A DNA stretch of 42,735 nt from an uncultured Alphaproteobacteria bacterium. Its GTDB lineage: Bacteria; Pseudomonadota; Alphaproteobacteria; Paracaedibacterales; CAITNM01. Made by a program: the position numbers and the translations under genes. The stretch is from the NCBI GenBank assembly GCA_903874955.1, contig CAIQTY010000046.1, forward strand, positions 1 through 42,735, given 5' to 3'. The notes below the pieces were generated by a model. That model did not search any database and was not told where the DNA came from. It saw nothing but the letters and a program-made list of their open reading frames with translations. Below are positions 34,908 to 42,735 of this stretch, one piece after another. Within the stretch, counting starts at the first letter, position 1. Each line of letters begins with the position of its first letter.

Positions 34908-35903
34908 ATGAATATAAAAAAATTATATTTTTTCTTGCTGTTTTTCTCTTTCATGAACACCTTACAATGCAAAGATGTTGTATATGTGCAACCGAGTGGA
35001 GGACTAGGAAACCAACTCTTTCAAGTATCTGCAGCCTACGCGTTGGCTAAACGTTTAGACGCACCTCTTAGAATCGTGACTCGATCAAATGAGACTGAAA
35101 TCTCTAAAAATTTCGATGCCAGAAGTTTTTGTATAAATAATAAATATTTTTATTTAGAAAATATTGAATTCATATCTCAAGAGGAATTCAAAAAAATCAA
35201 TTGTCTCATAGTTGGTGAAATCGACATTTTCGATGATCATAAAGGTAAAGGTAATATTATTCTCAATGGATATTTTGAATCGGAAGAATTTTTTAAAGAA
35301 TATTCTGCAGACATCAAAAAAATGTTTACACAAAAAAATATCAGAACGCCTTTTATAGAAAAGCATCTACCTGAAATTAAAAACTGCAATAGTGTCGCTG
35401 TTCATATTCGCCGAGGAGACATTAGAAAAGATACATTCAGAACTCTTCCAATGACCTATTATGTTGAAGCAATGAAAATTTTTTCAAATCAAAAAGATGT
35501 TAAATTTTTTGTATTCACAGATGACCCAGTGTTTGCAAAAGAATGCTTTCAAAATTTGGATAATATAGAAGTTATTACTGATGGTACAGCTACTAATTTA
35601 GAAGAACTTTACCTAATGTCGCAATGTAAACATATGATTATGGCAAATTCTACTTTTTCCTGGTGGGCAGCTTATTTAAACAGTAATTCTGAAAAACTTA
35701 AGATTTCTTGGTGGGCAGCATGTTTAGGCAACAATACTGATACTATTATTGTGGCGCCATTCCCTAAATTCTGTAAAGACGAAGACTTCCTTAAAAGGGT
35801 ATACCATGATGGTCCTTGGAGAAAATTTGGAAGATGGATACATACAGAAGTTCCCTTTCCATCTAATTGGAAAACTCTAAATCCATTTGTTTTTAAGCCT
35901 TAA
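34908..35903 (+). CDS. Exported alpha-1,2-fucosyltransferase-like protein (GT11)
   Basis: The protein (331 residues from ATG 34908; an in-frame upstream start exists at 34875) begins with a signal peptide MNIKKLYFFLLFFSFMNTLQ. The GT11 motifs follow: VQPSGGLGNQLFQVSAAYAL, VAVHIRRGDI, FFVFTDDPVFA and NSTFSWWAAYL. GT11 enzymes move fucose from GDP-fucose to galactose. An internal 16-residue duplication gives a second SWWAA (see findings). Signal-peptide-led GT11 proteins are unusual because GDP-fucose is cytosolic; host- or surface-directed action is inferred. Composition is more AT-rich than ettA, so lateral acquisition is possible. Confidence 0.8.
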   Translation: MNIKKLYFFLLFFSFMNTLQCKDVVYVQPSGGLGNQLFQVSAAYALAKRLDAPLRIVTRSNETEISKNFDARSFCINNKYFYLENIEFISQEEFKKINCLIVGEIDIFDDHKGKGNIILNGYFESEEFFKEYSADIKKMFTQKNIRTPFIEKHLPEIKNCNSVAVHIRRGDIRKDTFRTLPMTYYVEAMKIFSNQKDVKFFVFTDDPVFAKECFQNLDNIEVITDGTATNLEELYLMSQCKHMIMANSTFSWWAAYLNSNSEKLKISWWAACLGNNTDTIIVAPFPKFCKDEDFLKRVYHDGPWRKFGRWIHTEVPFPSNWKTLNPFVFKP

Positions 35904-36060
35904 TAACCTCCTTTTAAAATTGTTAAAACCTCTCAACAGCCTTACAGCTTTCGGCGTGTTTTTCCCACTCATCTATAGGTAACTTTTTGATATTGAACAA
36001 AATATTTTTTATTAAAATTAACGCATTATTTACTTTTGATATGCATCATTAAAATACAAT

Positions 36061-36774
36061 ATGAAGTATTTTAATTGCAAAAAAGCGAATCAATTTATGG
36101 ATATAAAATTTGTTTTTAAAATTTTGTTTGTTTGTGTATTCATACCATTACTGAGTGCACCAAAAGGTAGTATTTATCTGACTGATGGTTTTGATAGTGA
36201 TGAGGAAGAGCGTAAAGATACAACTTCCGATTTATTGCATGAATTTATACAAAGTTTTACAGAAATAAACAAAAATCAAAGAGAATCCGTTCAAAATACA
36301 AAAAGGCAGCTGGCAACAATCAACAATAGAAAATTTCTAAGCAGGACTATTGAAGATATAAATAGCAGTAGGTCATCTTACGAAGATACAGCAACTATTG
36401 CGGGTGTTTGGGCTTCGATATACACAATTCAAGATCCGACCATTCAACTCATAGCGATAGCAGAAATCGAAAATGTTACAACTTCTCATGATAAAGCAAT
36501 CATTGAATCCATATGGACCACCTTGAATGAAATCAAAAAAGCAAGCGAAGAGATATTCTGTTTAGCTAGAACTGAAATTGAAGATCAACCCTTTACGGAG
36601 CGACTTTCTACAATCGGAATATGGAAACAAATTACTGAAATAGACTATATAAAACAGCAAAGAATTTCCTCATCATTGCAGCGAAAGGCTATTCCCCCTG
36701 AGAGAAGAAGAAGTTTCCAAGGTGTGTTTAGAGAAAATCTACGCAGCCTCAGAAAATCAGACCCAAACCTCTAA
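36061..36774 (+). CDS. Exported helical-repeat protein, paralogue 1
   Basis: This 237-residue protein has a signal peptide; the second Met (36097, MDIKFVFKILFVCVFIPL) gives a cleaner one than the first. The mature part is acidic at first (DSDEEERKDTT) and then forms three helical units of about 30 residues with a repeated I-W..I..I pattern: ATIAGVWASIYTIQD, AIIESIWTTLNEIKK, STIGIWKQITEID. The last units, with FCLARTEIEDQPFTERLSTI, align with LNLAKTEIDKQSIVRDKLTI in the next gene. Function unknown. A secreted effector-like role is possible but unsupported beyond the signal peptide. Confidence 0.6.
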   Translation: MKYFNCKKANQFMDIKFVFKILFVCVFIPLLSAPKGSIYLTDGFDSDEEERKDTTSDLLHEFIQSFTEINKNQRESVQNTKRQLATINNRKFLSRTIEDINSSRSSYEDTATIAGVWASIYTIQDPTIQLIAIAEIENVTTSHDKAIIESIWTTLNEIKKASEEIFCLARTEIEDQPFTERLSTIGIWKQITEIDYIKQQRISSSLQRKAIPPERRRSFQGVFRENLRSLRKSDPNL

Positions 36775-36966
36775 AGCCTAGAATAGAGAAATAGCAAATG
36801 CTAGCTGTGCAAGCGAAATTAGAGACATATTTAAGTTACATTTTTCAGAAGGAATAAAAATTTCCAAATAGGCCAATAACAATATGTTTCAATTAATAAA
36901 ATTTAATCTACAATAATCTGTATTAAAATATGTTTTTTGATAATATTTTTATAAAAAGGAAAATCT

Positions 36967-37707
36967 ATGAACAATAAATTTATGTTACGTTTTGTTTTTA
37001 TTTTTTTGTTGGTTAATTTAGTAAATGCTACTGAAATTTCTCTGGATGATGAACCAGAATCATATACAAGGGGTACACCTTTGCAAGAAGATCAATCTTC
37101 GTTAGCAATATATATAAAAAATTTACCAAAAATAACAGATCAACAGAAATCAGACATTAGGACAATCACAGATAGCATTGAAAAAATAGATACTTCAAAA
37201 CTGCGAATCAGTGCTATCTTAGATGTTATCAGCTACCGATCTGCCAAAGAAGCTGCTAGTGTCGCATTTACTTGGACCCTTATGTCTCAAATTAAAGATT
37301 CTTTTCTTCAATCTGAAGCCGCTGAAAAAATCAAAGAACACAGAACTACCACTAAAAAATCAATAATTGCTCAAACATGGCATATTCTTGATAGAATTAA
37401 TATTTTAAATGACAGAATGCTTAATTTAGCTAAGACTGAAATAGACAAGCAATCCATCGTCCGCGACAAACTCACTATTGCTGAAGCCTGGGAGGATATT
37501 GCTAATATAAACGATGTTAATCTTCGCAATATTGCAATGGAAATTCAGAAAAAGGATTGGCCTTTAGAGAATAGAAAAGACATGCAAATATTCCTTAAAA
37601 ATAATAAAAAAGTCCCTAAGGATGCCCCATCGCTGGAAAATTTAAGAAGAAAAATAGAGGAATTCTCTAGCTTTAACGACGCTAAAGCATATATTCAAAG
37701 TTTATGA
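36967..37707 (+). CDS. Exported helical-repeat protein, paralogue 2
   Basis: This 246-residue protein has a signal peptide MNNKFMLRFVFIFLLVNLVN followed by ATEISLDDEPESY and a helical body. It shares with paralogue 1 the pattern of A.IW..L..I units, the block LAKTEID/LARTEIED, and a later WEDIANINDVNLRNIA against WKQITEIDYIKQQRI. The AAAAGGAAAATCTATG ribosome-binding site is good. The two genes are 192 bases apart, same strand, and seem to be an old tandem duplication. Function unknown. Confidence 0.62.
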   Translation: MNNKFMLRFVFIFLLVNLVNATEISLDDEPESYTRGTPLQEDQSSLAIYIKNLPKITDQQKSDIRTITDSIEKIDTSKLRISAILDVISYRSAKEAASVAFTWTLMSQIKDSFLQSEAAEKIKEHRTTTKKSIIAQTWHILDRINILNDRMLNLAKTEIDKQSIVRDKLTIAEAWEDIANINDVNLRNIAMEIQKKDWPLENRKDMQIFLKNNKKVPKDAPSLENLRRKIEEFSSFNDAKAYIQSL

Positions 37708-37861
37708 AGAATCAATTTTAGGCTTTAAGTAGTATTGTTATGAGATTTTAGCATCTCAGTTGCAACGTTCTTTTTATTTCATGATGACGGGATATAGACA
37801 AGTTTGACAGGCTATTCTTATCATTTTTTGCTAAATAGATAAAAATCCTTGTCTTGATTGG

Positions 37862-37935
37862 CGTTCCCGAAGGGATTCGAACCCATGGCCTCAAGATTAG
37901 GAATCTTGCGCTCTATCCTGCTGAGCTACGGGAAC
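37862..37935 (-). tRNA. tRNA-Arg (anticodon CCU, decodes AGG)
   Basis: On the minus strand the acceptor arms are GTTCCCG (37935-37929) and CGGGAAC (37869-37863) with discriminator G at 37862; D arm GCTC/GAGC; anticodon stem CAAGA/TCTTG with loop TTCCTAA (anticodon CCT); T arm around GGGTTCGAATCCC. The second T-stem pair is T-T, a mismatch. CCA is not encoded. The carboxypeptidase gene starts downstream on the opposite strand; a long upstream extension of its frame overlaps this tRNA and is not used. Confidence 0.92.
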
Positions 37936-38085
37936 CCTGGCAAAATATTAGCTTTTGCAAGCTGTTTTGTCCATGAAATTAATATACTAAGCGTTTTATA
38001 TTTTCTTTTCAGATATTTGAAAATCATCTTTTTGTTGCACGATATTTTTGGTATCTTGAAAGCTAAGTTGGTTGCGGAGAAGTAT

Positions 38086-39225
38086 GTGCAGAGGATATTA
38101 AAAATCTTCACTTTTGTATGTTTTTGGTTTTTATATTTTTCAACTTTGCATGCTAGTAACTTTGCTTATCTCGTTGTCGAAGGAAGTACAGGTAAAATAA
38201 TGGCGAGCCATCGGGCAGATGAGCTTCGCCCTCCGGCATCTCTTACAAAAAAAATGACACTTTATCTGATTTTTGAGGCCTTGCGATCTGGAAAAATAAC
38301 CCTGAACACAAAATTTACCGTATCGAAACGTGCAACGTTGCAAGCACCTTGTAATTTAGGTTTGAGGACAGGTCAAACAATTAGCGTTAAAGACATTATT
38401 TTTGCGCTTGTAACAAGGTCAGCTAATGATGCTTCGGTGGTTATAGCTGAAGGACTGGCCGGGACTGTTGAAAAATTTGTGAGTCAGATGAATCAAAAGG
38501 CAAAAAATATGGGGATGAATCGCACCAGATTTTACAACACATCTGGATTACCTATTTACAAGTCACGTGGCGTCCTTGATAGGACACAAATCACAACTGC
38601 TAGTGACATGATACTATTAGCAAGAGCACTTTACAAAGATTTTCCAAAAGAATATTCATACTTCAAAATGAAACATTTCTATTATAGCGGTAACCAAGTT
38701 CGCAATCATAATAAAATGCTTAATTCATTCAAGGGATTGGATGGTATTAAAACCGGATATACAGACGCATCTCGTTTTAACATTAGTGTATCTGCGCAGC
38801 GTATTGGGGCTGACGGAAAACCAATAAGATTATTTGCTATTGTACTTGGCGGCAAAACCTCTGTTTCAAGGGATAAAAAAGCAGCAGAGCTTCTTGAAGC
38901 TGCATTCAGCAAATTACATGCGAACCCTTTAAAAATGCAACAAGTTGCTGCTACAGATGATGATCTTGATAAAGTTCTTAATCAAGCCGATAGCAATGAT
39001 GATGAAAAAATCGCAAAACCTGCGCACATAAAAAAACTTGCAAAAAAAGTTAAGAAAAAAAATATTCAAAAAAAAATCACTAAAAACTCAAAAAAAACTC
39101 AAACAAATCAAATAAAAGTTATTTTAAAAGACCCGATAGATGATATTTTAAGCGGCCCACCCGTCACCGTTAATATTAATCGAGATCTGCCCGCAGGATG
39201 GACAAAACCTCACTTTAAAGCCTAG
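38086..39225 (+). CDS. D-alanyl-D-alanine carboxypeptidase (penicillin-binding, S11 family)
   Basis: This enzyme trims peptidoglycan side chains in the periplasm. The three active-site motifs are present: S-x-x-K in PPASLTKKM, S-x-N in TRSANDAS, and K-T-G in GLDGIKTGYTDAS. I chose the GTG at 38086 because GGAG lies 6 bases upstream and it yields a clean signal peptide (MQRILKIFTFVCFWFLYF); the long upstream frame would run through the tRNA. The C-terminal part lacks the usual amphipathic membrane helix and has a Lys-rich stretch of about 35 residues (around KKLAKKVKKKNIQKK), perhaps binding the cell wall or membrane by charge. The final segment ends DLPAGWTKPHFKA. Confidence 0.9.
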   Translation: MQRILKIFTFVCFWFLYFSTLHASNFAYLVVEGSTGKIMASHRADELRPPASLTKKMTLYLIFEALRSGKITLNTKFTVSKRATLQAPCNLGLRTGQTISVKDIIFALVTRSANDASVVIAEGLAGTVEKFVSQMNQKAKNMGMNRTRFYNTSGLPIYKSRGVLDRTQITTASDMILLARALYKDFPKEYSYFKMKHFYYSGNQVRNHNKMLNSFKGLDGIKTGYTDASRFNISVSAQRIGADGKPIRLFAIVLGGKTSVSRDKKAAELLEAAFSKLHANPLKMQQVAATDDDLDKVLNQADSNDDEKIAKPAHIKKLAKKVKKKNIQKKITKNSKKTQTNQIKVILKDPIDDILSGPPVTVNINRDLPAGWTKPHFKA

Positions 39226-39294
39226 CTCAGAAATTAAATAAATATTAATGTTCTTGGCTTACCTTATAAGTATAAGGAAGCACCAGGGACTTTT

Positions 39295-39756
39295 ATGAAT
39301 TTTTTTGTTTTGTTTTTTGTTTTATTCACTCTGTCTTTCCCGGTCATGGCTGGTGATATGATTGGAGTCGACTTACTTAAAGCCCTTGAAACAAAAACTC
39401 AGTCTCAAACAGAAAAGCTACCTCCAGAAACTCCATCAAATGCTACAGAGTTTAAAAGCGCTGTGGTTGTTGCAGATCCAAATAGTGTAAGTGCTATTGA
39501 TGTATTAGAGGGACTTCCTAAAGACCCTGCTGAGGCCCTTAAAACACCCGCTGAAAAACTTGCAGATGAAGAATTTAGGGATGCTAGTGTTCCTGGTCCA
39601 GAAGATGAATTAAAAAGGGAAGCTAAACTCGAAAAATTTAAAATTAATCCAGGTTTAGATCAAAAATTTATAACTCCAGATCAACTCAAGGAAGAACTAA
39701 CTAATCTAACTAACGAAAATGTGAAAATGCTAAATAAAGCTGCACCAGCTGCATAG
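39295..39756 (+). CDS. Small exported protein of unknown function
   Basis: I do not recognise this 153-residue protein. It has a signal peptide (MNFFVLFFVLFTLSFPVMAG) and a charged, probably helical mature part with many Glu, Lys and Pro (ETKTQSQTEKLPPETPSNAT; EFRDASVPGPEDELKREAKL). It follows the carboxypeptidase gene by 69 bases in the same direction and may be co-transcribed, so an envelope role is plausible. It converges on fabF with an 8-base gap. Confidence 0.65.
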   Translation: MNFFVLFFVLFTLSFPVMAGDMIGVDLLKALETKTQSQTEKLPPETPSNATEFKSAVVVADPNSVSAIDVLEGLPKDPAEALKTPAEKLADEEFRDASVPGPEDELKREAKLEKFKINPGLDQKFITPDQLKEELTNLTNENVKMLNKAAPAA

Positions 39757-39764
39757 TTTTTCGA

Positions 39765-41039
39765 CTACGGAGCTTTTCCAAAAATTAAAGAAGCGTTTGT
39801 TCCACCAAATCCAAATGAATTTGACATAACATAGTTAAGTTTTTTGTCTTGGGCTATATTTGGAACAAAATTGAGATCACAGCCTTCTGAGGGCTCGTCA
39901 AGATTTAGGGTTGGAGGTATCATCCCGTGCTGCATCGCAAAAATTGAAAAAATTGACTCTACGGCTCCTGCGGCACCCAAAAGGTGTCCAATAGCAGATT
40001 TCGTAGATGATACAGCTAAATTATAACTATGATCGCCAAATAACCTTTTCATGGCTTTAACTTCTATACCATCTCCGACAGGAGTTGATGTTCCATGGGC
40101 ATTTATGTAACCAACAGCTTCAGGTGATAGTTTTGCACTCTTTAAAGCTGCTCTCATTGATCTGAAAGCACCACCACCATCTTCGGCGGGAGAAGTAATA
40201 TGATAAGCATCACCAGACATGCCGTATCCCAAAACCTCAGCATAAATTTTAGCCCCACGCTTTTTTGCATGTTCGTATTCTTCTAAAATAACAATTCCAG
40301 ATCCTTCCCCCATAACAAACCCATCCCTGCTTTTATCCCAAGGACGTGAAGCTCTTGTTGGTTCTTCATTGAAAGATGTTGAAAGTGCTCTAGATGCTGC
40401 AAAACCGGCAACACCTGCGCGACACACAGCTGCTTCTGCGCCACCAGCAACCATAACGTCTGCGTCGTCAAGCATGATCATGCGTGCTGCATCTCCGATG
40501 GCGTGAGCTCCACTTGCACAAGCAGTAACTACAGCATGGTTAGGGCCCTGAAATCCATGGCGGATAGAAACTTGACCGGAAGCAAGATTAATCAGGCAGG
40601 CTGGAATAAAAAATGGGCTAACTCGTCTTGCCCCATGATTTAAAAGGGTTACTGAGGTATCGTATATCCAAGGAAGGCCACCTATACCAGCACCAATTAT
40701 GACTCCAGTGCGTTCTTTGCCTTCACTATCAGTGGGTTGCCAACCAGAATCTTTTACCGCTTCTTCAGCAGCAGCTATTGCATACAAAATGAATCGATCA
40801 ATTTTTCTTTGTTCTTTTGGCTCGAGATAATCTGAAGCATCAAAAAGCTCAGATTGTTTTGGGATGTCGTTTGACTGAAGAGGAACAGTGCCAGCAATTT
40901 TTGCCGACAAGTCTGACACATCAAAGGAATCAATCTTGCTAATGCCCGATTGACCAGCTATTAACTTTTTCCATGTCGCTACCGCACCATTGGCAAGTGG
41001 TGTAACAGCTCCAACTCCAGTAACAACGACCCTTCTCAT
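39765..41039 (-). CDS. fabF: 3-oxoacyl-ACP synthase II (FabF)
   Basis: This 424-residue enzyme elongates acyl-ACP with malonyl-ACP in fatty acid synthesis. The active-site Cys lies in VVTACASGAHAIGDA, and the two His in YINAHGTSTPVGD and SAIGHLLGAAGAVES, with a final NSFGFGGTNASLIF. The N-terminus MRRVVVTGVGAVTPLAN is standard. Length is normal. It lies 5 bases downstream of acpP, the usual acpP-fabF operon. Confidence 0.97.
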   Translation of the reverse strand: MRRVVVTGVGAVTPLANGAVATWKKLIAGQSGISKIDSFDVSDLSAKIAGTVPLQSNDIPKQSELFDASDYLEPKEQRKIDRFILYAIAAAEEAVKDSGWQPTDSEGKERTGVIIGAGIGGLPWIYDTSVTLLNHGARRVSPFFIPACLINLASGQVSIRHGFQGPNHAVVTACASGAHAIGDAARMIMLDDADVMVAGGAEAAVCRAGVAGFAASRALSTSFNEEPTRASRPWDKSRDGFVMGEGSGIVILEEYEHAKKRGAKIYAEVLGYGMSGDAYHITSPAEDGGGAFRSMRAALKSAKLSPEAVGYINAHGTSTPVGDGIEVKAMKRLFGDHSYNLAVSSTKSAIGHLLGAAGAVESIFSIFAMQHGMIPPTLNLDEPSEGCDLNFVPNIAQDKKLNYVMSNSFGFGGTNASLIFGKAP

Positions 41040-41044
41040 GAGAT

Positions 41045-41281
41045 TTAATTAATTTTATCCTGAAGATAATTTATCGCCGCACCAACAGTTGTTAATTTTT
41101 GCGCTGCATCATCAGGAATTTCACATTTAAATTCTTCTTCGAACTTCATTACAAGTTCAACTTGATCGAGACTATCTGCACCTAGATCGTCAACAAAATT
41201 TGCTCCATCAATGACTTTAGATTCTTCTACCCCAAGATGCTCAACAACTATTTGCTTTACGCGGGTGGTAATATCAGACAT
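41045..41281 (-). CDS. acpP: Acyl carrier protein
   Basis: This 78-residue protein carries the DSL motif in [19 protein letters not shown], whose Ser takes the phosphopantetheine arm. It is acidic, the normal size, and begins [12 protein letters not shown]. It is the first gene of acpP-fabF; 206 bases of AT-rich sequence upstream must hold the promoter. No fabD/fabG lies in the window. Confidence 0.97.
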   Translation of the reverse strand: MSDITTRVKQIVVEHLGVEESKVIDGANFVDDLGADSLDQVELVMKFEEEFKCEIPDDAAQKLTTVGAAINYLQDKIN

Positions 41282-41487
41282 GAAACCTTCACTAAGTTAA
41301 TATGTTAATTGTGGTTAAGATTTAGCCGTATTTGTGAAAAAACACAAGAACAAATCTCAAAGCATGTGTATAAATGAATATTTAATTGCTTAATAAACTT
41401 CTAATTCAGTAAAAACGCTATCTTATTCAGATCTATCTAATCAATTTAGTTTTTTTGTTTAGCCACTAGCTTTGACCAGTAATACTT

Positions 41488-42588
41488 TCAAACATTGAAT
41501 CTAAAATGGAAAATGTCCCCATCGCATACTAAATAGTCACGGCCTTCTTGACGAAGTTTTCCAAGATTTTTGGCGCCTTGCTCACCCTGACAGCTTACGT
41601 AATCATCATAGGCGATGGTTTCAGCACATATAAAGCCTCGCTCAAAATCAGTGTGAATCGCACCAGCTGCTTGTGGGGCTTTTGCTCCCTTGTGAACAGT
41701 CCAAGCTCGGGCTTCTTTCGGACCTATGGTAAAAAATGTTAATAGATCGAGCAACCCATAACCAGCCCTAATAACTTGCCTGAGGCCAGTTTCTTCAAGA
41801 CCCAGAGATTGCAAAAATTCTTGTTGCTCTGCAGGATCATTTAAGCTGGCAACTTCTGCTTCAATTGCAGCAGAAATAATTACCGCGGTATCTCCCTTAC
41901 TTTTTGCGTAAGCTATAACTTTTTCTGTAAAGGCATTACCTGTTGCAGCTTCTGCCTCAGATACATTGCATATGTACAAAATTGGTTTGGATGATAGCAA
42001 TTGCAATTGTTCAAAAGTATTTTTTTCATCAGCTGTTATTTTTGCTGCTTTCGCTGGCTTGCCTTCTTGTAATAGGGGCAGTATTTTTTCAATAACTTCT
42101 AGTATTTCTTTTGCTTCCTTATCATTGCCTCTGGCGCGTTTTTCAAGGTTTGGAATACGCTTTTCAACCGATTCAAGATCAGCTAACAAAAGCTCCGTTT
42201 CAATAGTTGTCAAATCTCGGATAGGATCAACCGAACCATCGACATGGGTGATATCATCGTCTTCAAAGCAGCGGAGCACATGCAAGATTGCATCCACGCT
42301 CCTAATATGCCCTAAAAACTGGTTACCGAGCCCTTCCCCTTTGCTGGCTCCGCGAACAAGTCCCGCGATATCAACAAATTCGAGTTGAGTTGGAATGATT
42401 TTTTGTGATGCTGCAAGTTTTGCTAAAATTTCCAATCGATCATCTGGCACACCAACACGACCGACGTTAGGTTCAATTGTACAAAAAGGATAATTTGCAG
42501 CCTGAGCCGCAGCAGTTGCAGTTAGAGCATTAAACAAAGTCGACTTACCGACATTAGGTAGGCCTACAATTCCACAATTAAATCCCAT
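41488..42588 (-). CDS. ychF: Redox-regulated ATPase / OBG-type P-loop protein YchF
   Basis: This 366-residue protein has P-loop [15 protein letters not shown]3 [20 protein letters not shown], the N-x-x-E variant CNVSEAEA that favours ATP over GTP, an internal coiled-coil of about 130-200, and a C-terminal TGS domain ([17 protein letters not shown] onwards). YchF (EngD) binds ribosomes and affects stress responses. Ribosome-binding site GAGAATATA precedes the ATG at 42588. The 147 bases to the window end hold nothing else I can support. Confidence 0.97.
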   Translation of the reverse strand: MGFNCGIVGLPNVGKSTLFNALTATAAAQAANYPFCTIEPNVGRVGVPDDRLEILAKLAASQKIIPTQLEFVDIAGLVRGASKGEGLGNQFLGHIRSVDAILHVLRCFEDDDITHVDGSVDPIRDLTTIETELLLADLESVEKRIPNLEKRARGNDKEAKEILEVIEKILPLLQEGKPAKAAKITADEKNTFEQLQLLSSKPILYICNVSEAEAATGNAFTEKVIAYAKSKGDTAVIISAAIEAEVASLNDPAEQQEFLQSLGLEETGLRQVIRAGYGLLDLLTFFTIGPKEARAWTVHKGAKAPQAAGAIHTDFERGFICAETIAYDDYVSCQGEQGAKNLGKLRQEGRDYLVCDGDIFHFRFNV

Positions 42589-42735
42589 TATATTCTCGCT
42601 TTATTTTTGATCATTAATCTGGCTAATTTTCAAAAAAACAGCAAGGCATAACCTGTACTGATGTGTATTTTGCTAATCTGATTTTCAGATTTCAATCCAG
42701 AATAAAATTGCAAATATAAAAATAACAAGATTAAT

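Noticed and set aside
37741..37758. Hairpin TGAGAT/ATCTCA after the second helical-repeat gene as terminator
   Set aside because: Only six pairs and no T run directly after it.
37858..38085. N-terminal extension of the carboxypeptidase starting before the tRNA
   Set aside because: The frame is open but runs antisense through the tRNA-Arg; the GTG at 38086 has a GGAG site and a proper signal peptide.
1..42735. CRISPR array, integron or prophage
   Set aside because: No regularly spaced repeats, no integrase or phage structural genes; the only repeats are short tandem or dispersed ones listed above.

Overview
The window looks like a chromosomal segment of an AT-rich alphaproteobacterium, most plausibly a host-associated (endosymbiotic) member of the Holosporales/Paracaedibacter type. 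The sequence-based reasons are the alphaproteobacterial gene order (rpsF-rpsR-DUF2232-rplI; acpP-fabF; a PurC-like gene followed by bolA-grxD), the low G+C, decaying insertion sequences, and many lone genes for secreted, host-directed-looking enzymes placed between housekeeping operons. The taxonomic call is inference; there is no rRNA here.

Layout. 1-720: ends of two decaying transposons (IS256 type, IS630 type) and a copy of a dispersed intergenic repeat. 751-5500: GNAT acetyltransferase, RhlE-type RNA helicase with a long repetitive Gly/Arg/Ser tail, a TssJ-like lipoprotein, a zincin-fold protein lacking its first zinc ligand, and pgk. 5500-11720: accessory region with an exported LicD-type protein, an exported GNAT, a frameshifted IS5 transposase, an MFS transporter, a second exported GNAT, and a decayed duplicate of that gene's 3' end. 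11842-15017: core operon purC-like/bolA/grxD/rlmE/SemiSWEET and a HAD phosphatase. 15183-20399: divergent pair of exported glycosyltransferases, one a 1098-residue fusion of two DXD-type glycosyltransferase-like domains and a polysaccharide pyruvyl transferase-like domain. 20680-25937: small Ala/Pro-rich lipoprotein, mutS, and the rpsF-rpsR-DUF2232-rplI operon. 26156-31757: GNAT, an unknown helical protein, a BaiN/HI0933-type flavoprotein, a GC-richer intergenic block that may encode a small RNA, fmt and RNase J. 32015-37707: an exported Ser/Thr/Asn-rich protein, ettA, an exported GT11 fucosyltransferase-like protein with an internal duplication, and two exported paralogous helical-repeat proteins. 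37862-42588: tRNA-Arg(CCU), D-Ala-D-Ala carboxypeptidase, a small exported protein, fabF, acpP and ychF.

How it fits together. Housekeeping blocks (translation, fatty acid synthesis, glycolysis, repair, RNA decay) are ordinary. The unusual theme is a dispersed set of enzymes of families that normally use cytosolic donors (acetyl-CoA, nucleotide sugars, possibly CDP-choline) but here each begins with a Sec-type signal peptide: LicD, two GNATs, two Gly_transf_sug-type proteins (one fused to a pyruvyl transferase-like domain) and a GT11 enzyme. Because those donors are not expected in the periplasm, the simplest inference is that these proteins leave the bacterium and modify host or surface glycans/proteins. 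This is the best candidate for an undescribed system in the window. Secondary items are a dispersed repeat with a CCTAGG-type hairpin, a PurC-like protein whose active-site motifs are lost, a near-perfect 28-bp palindrome, and a candidate small RNA upstream of fmt.
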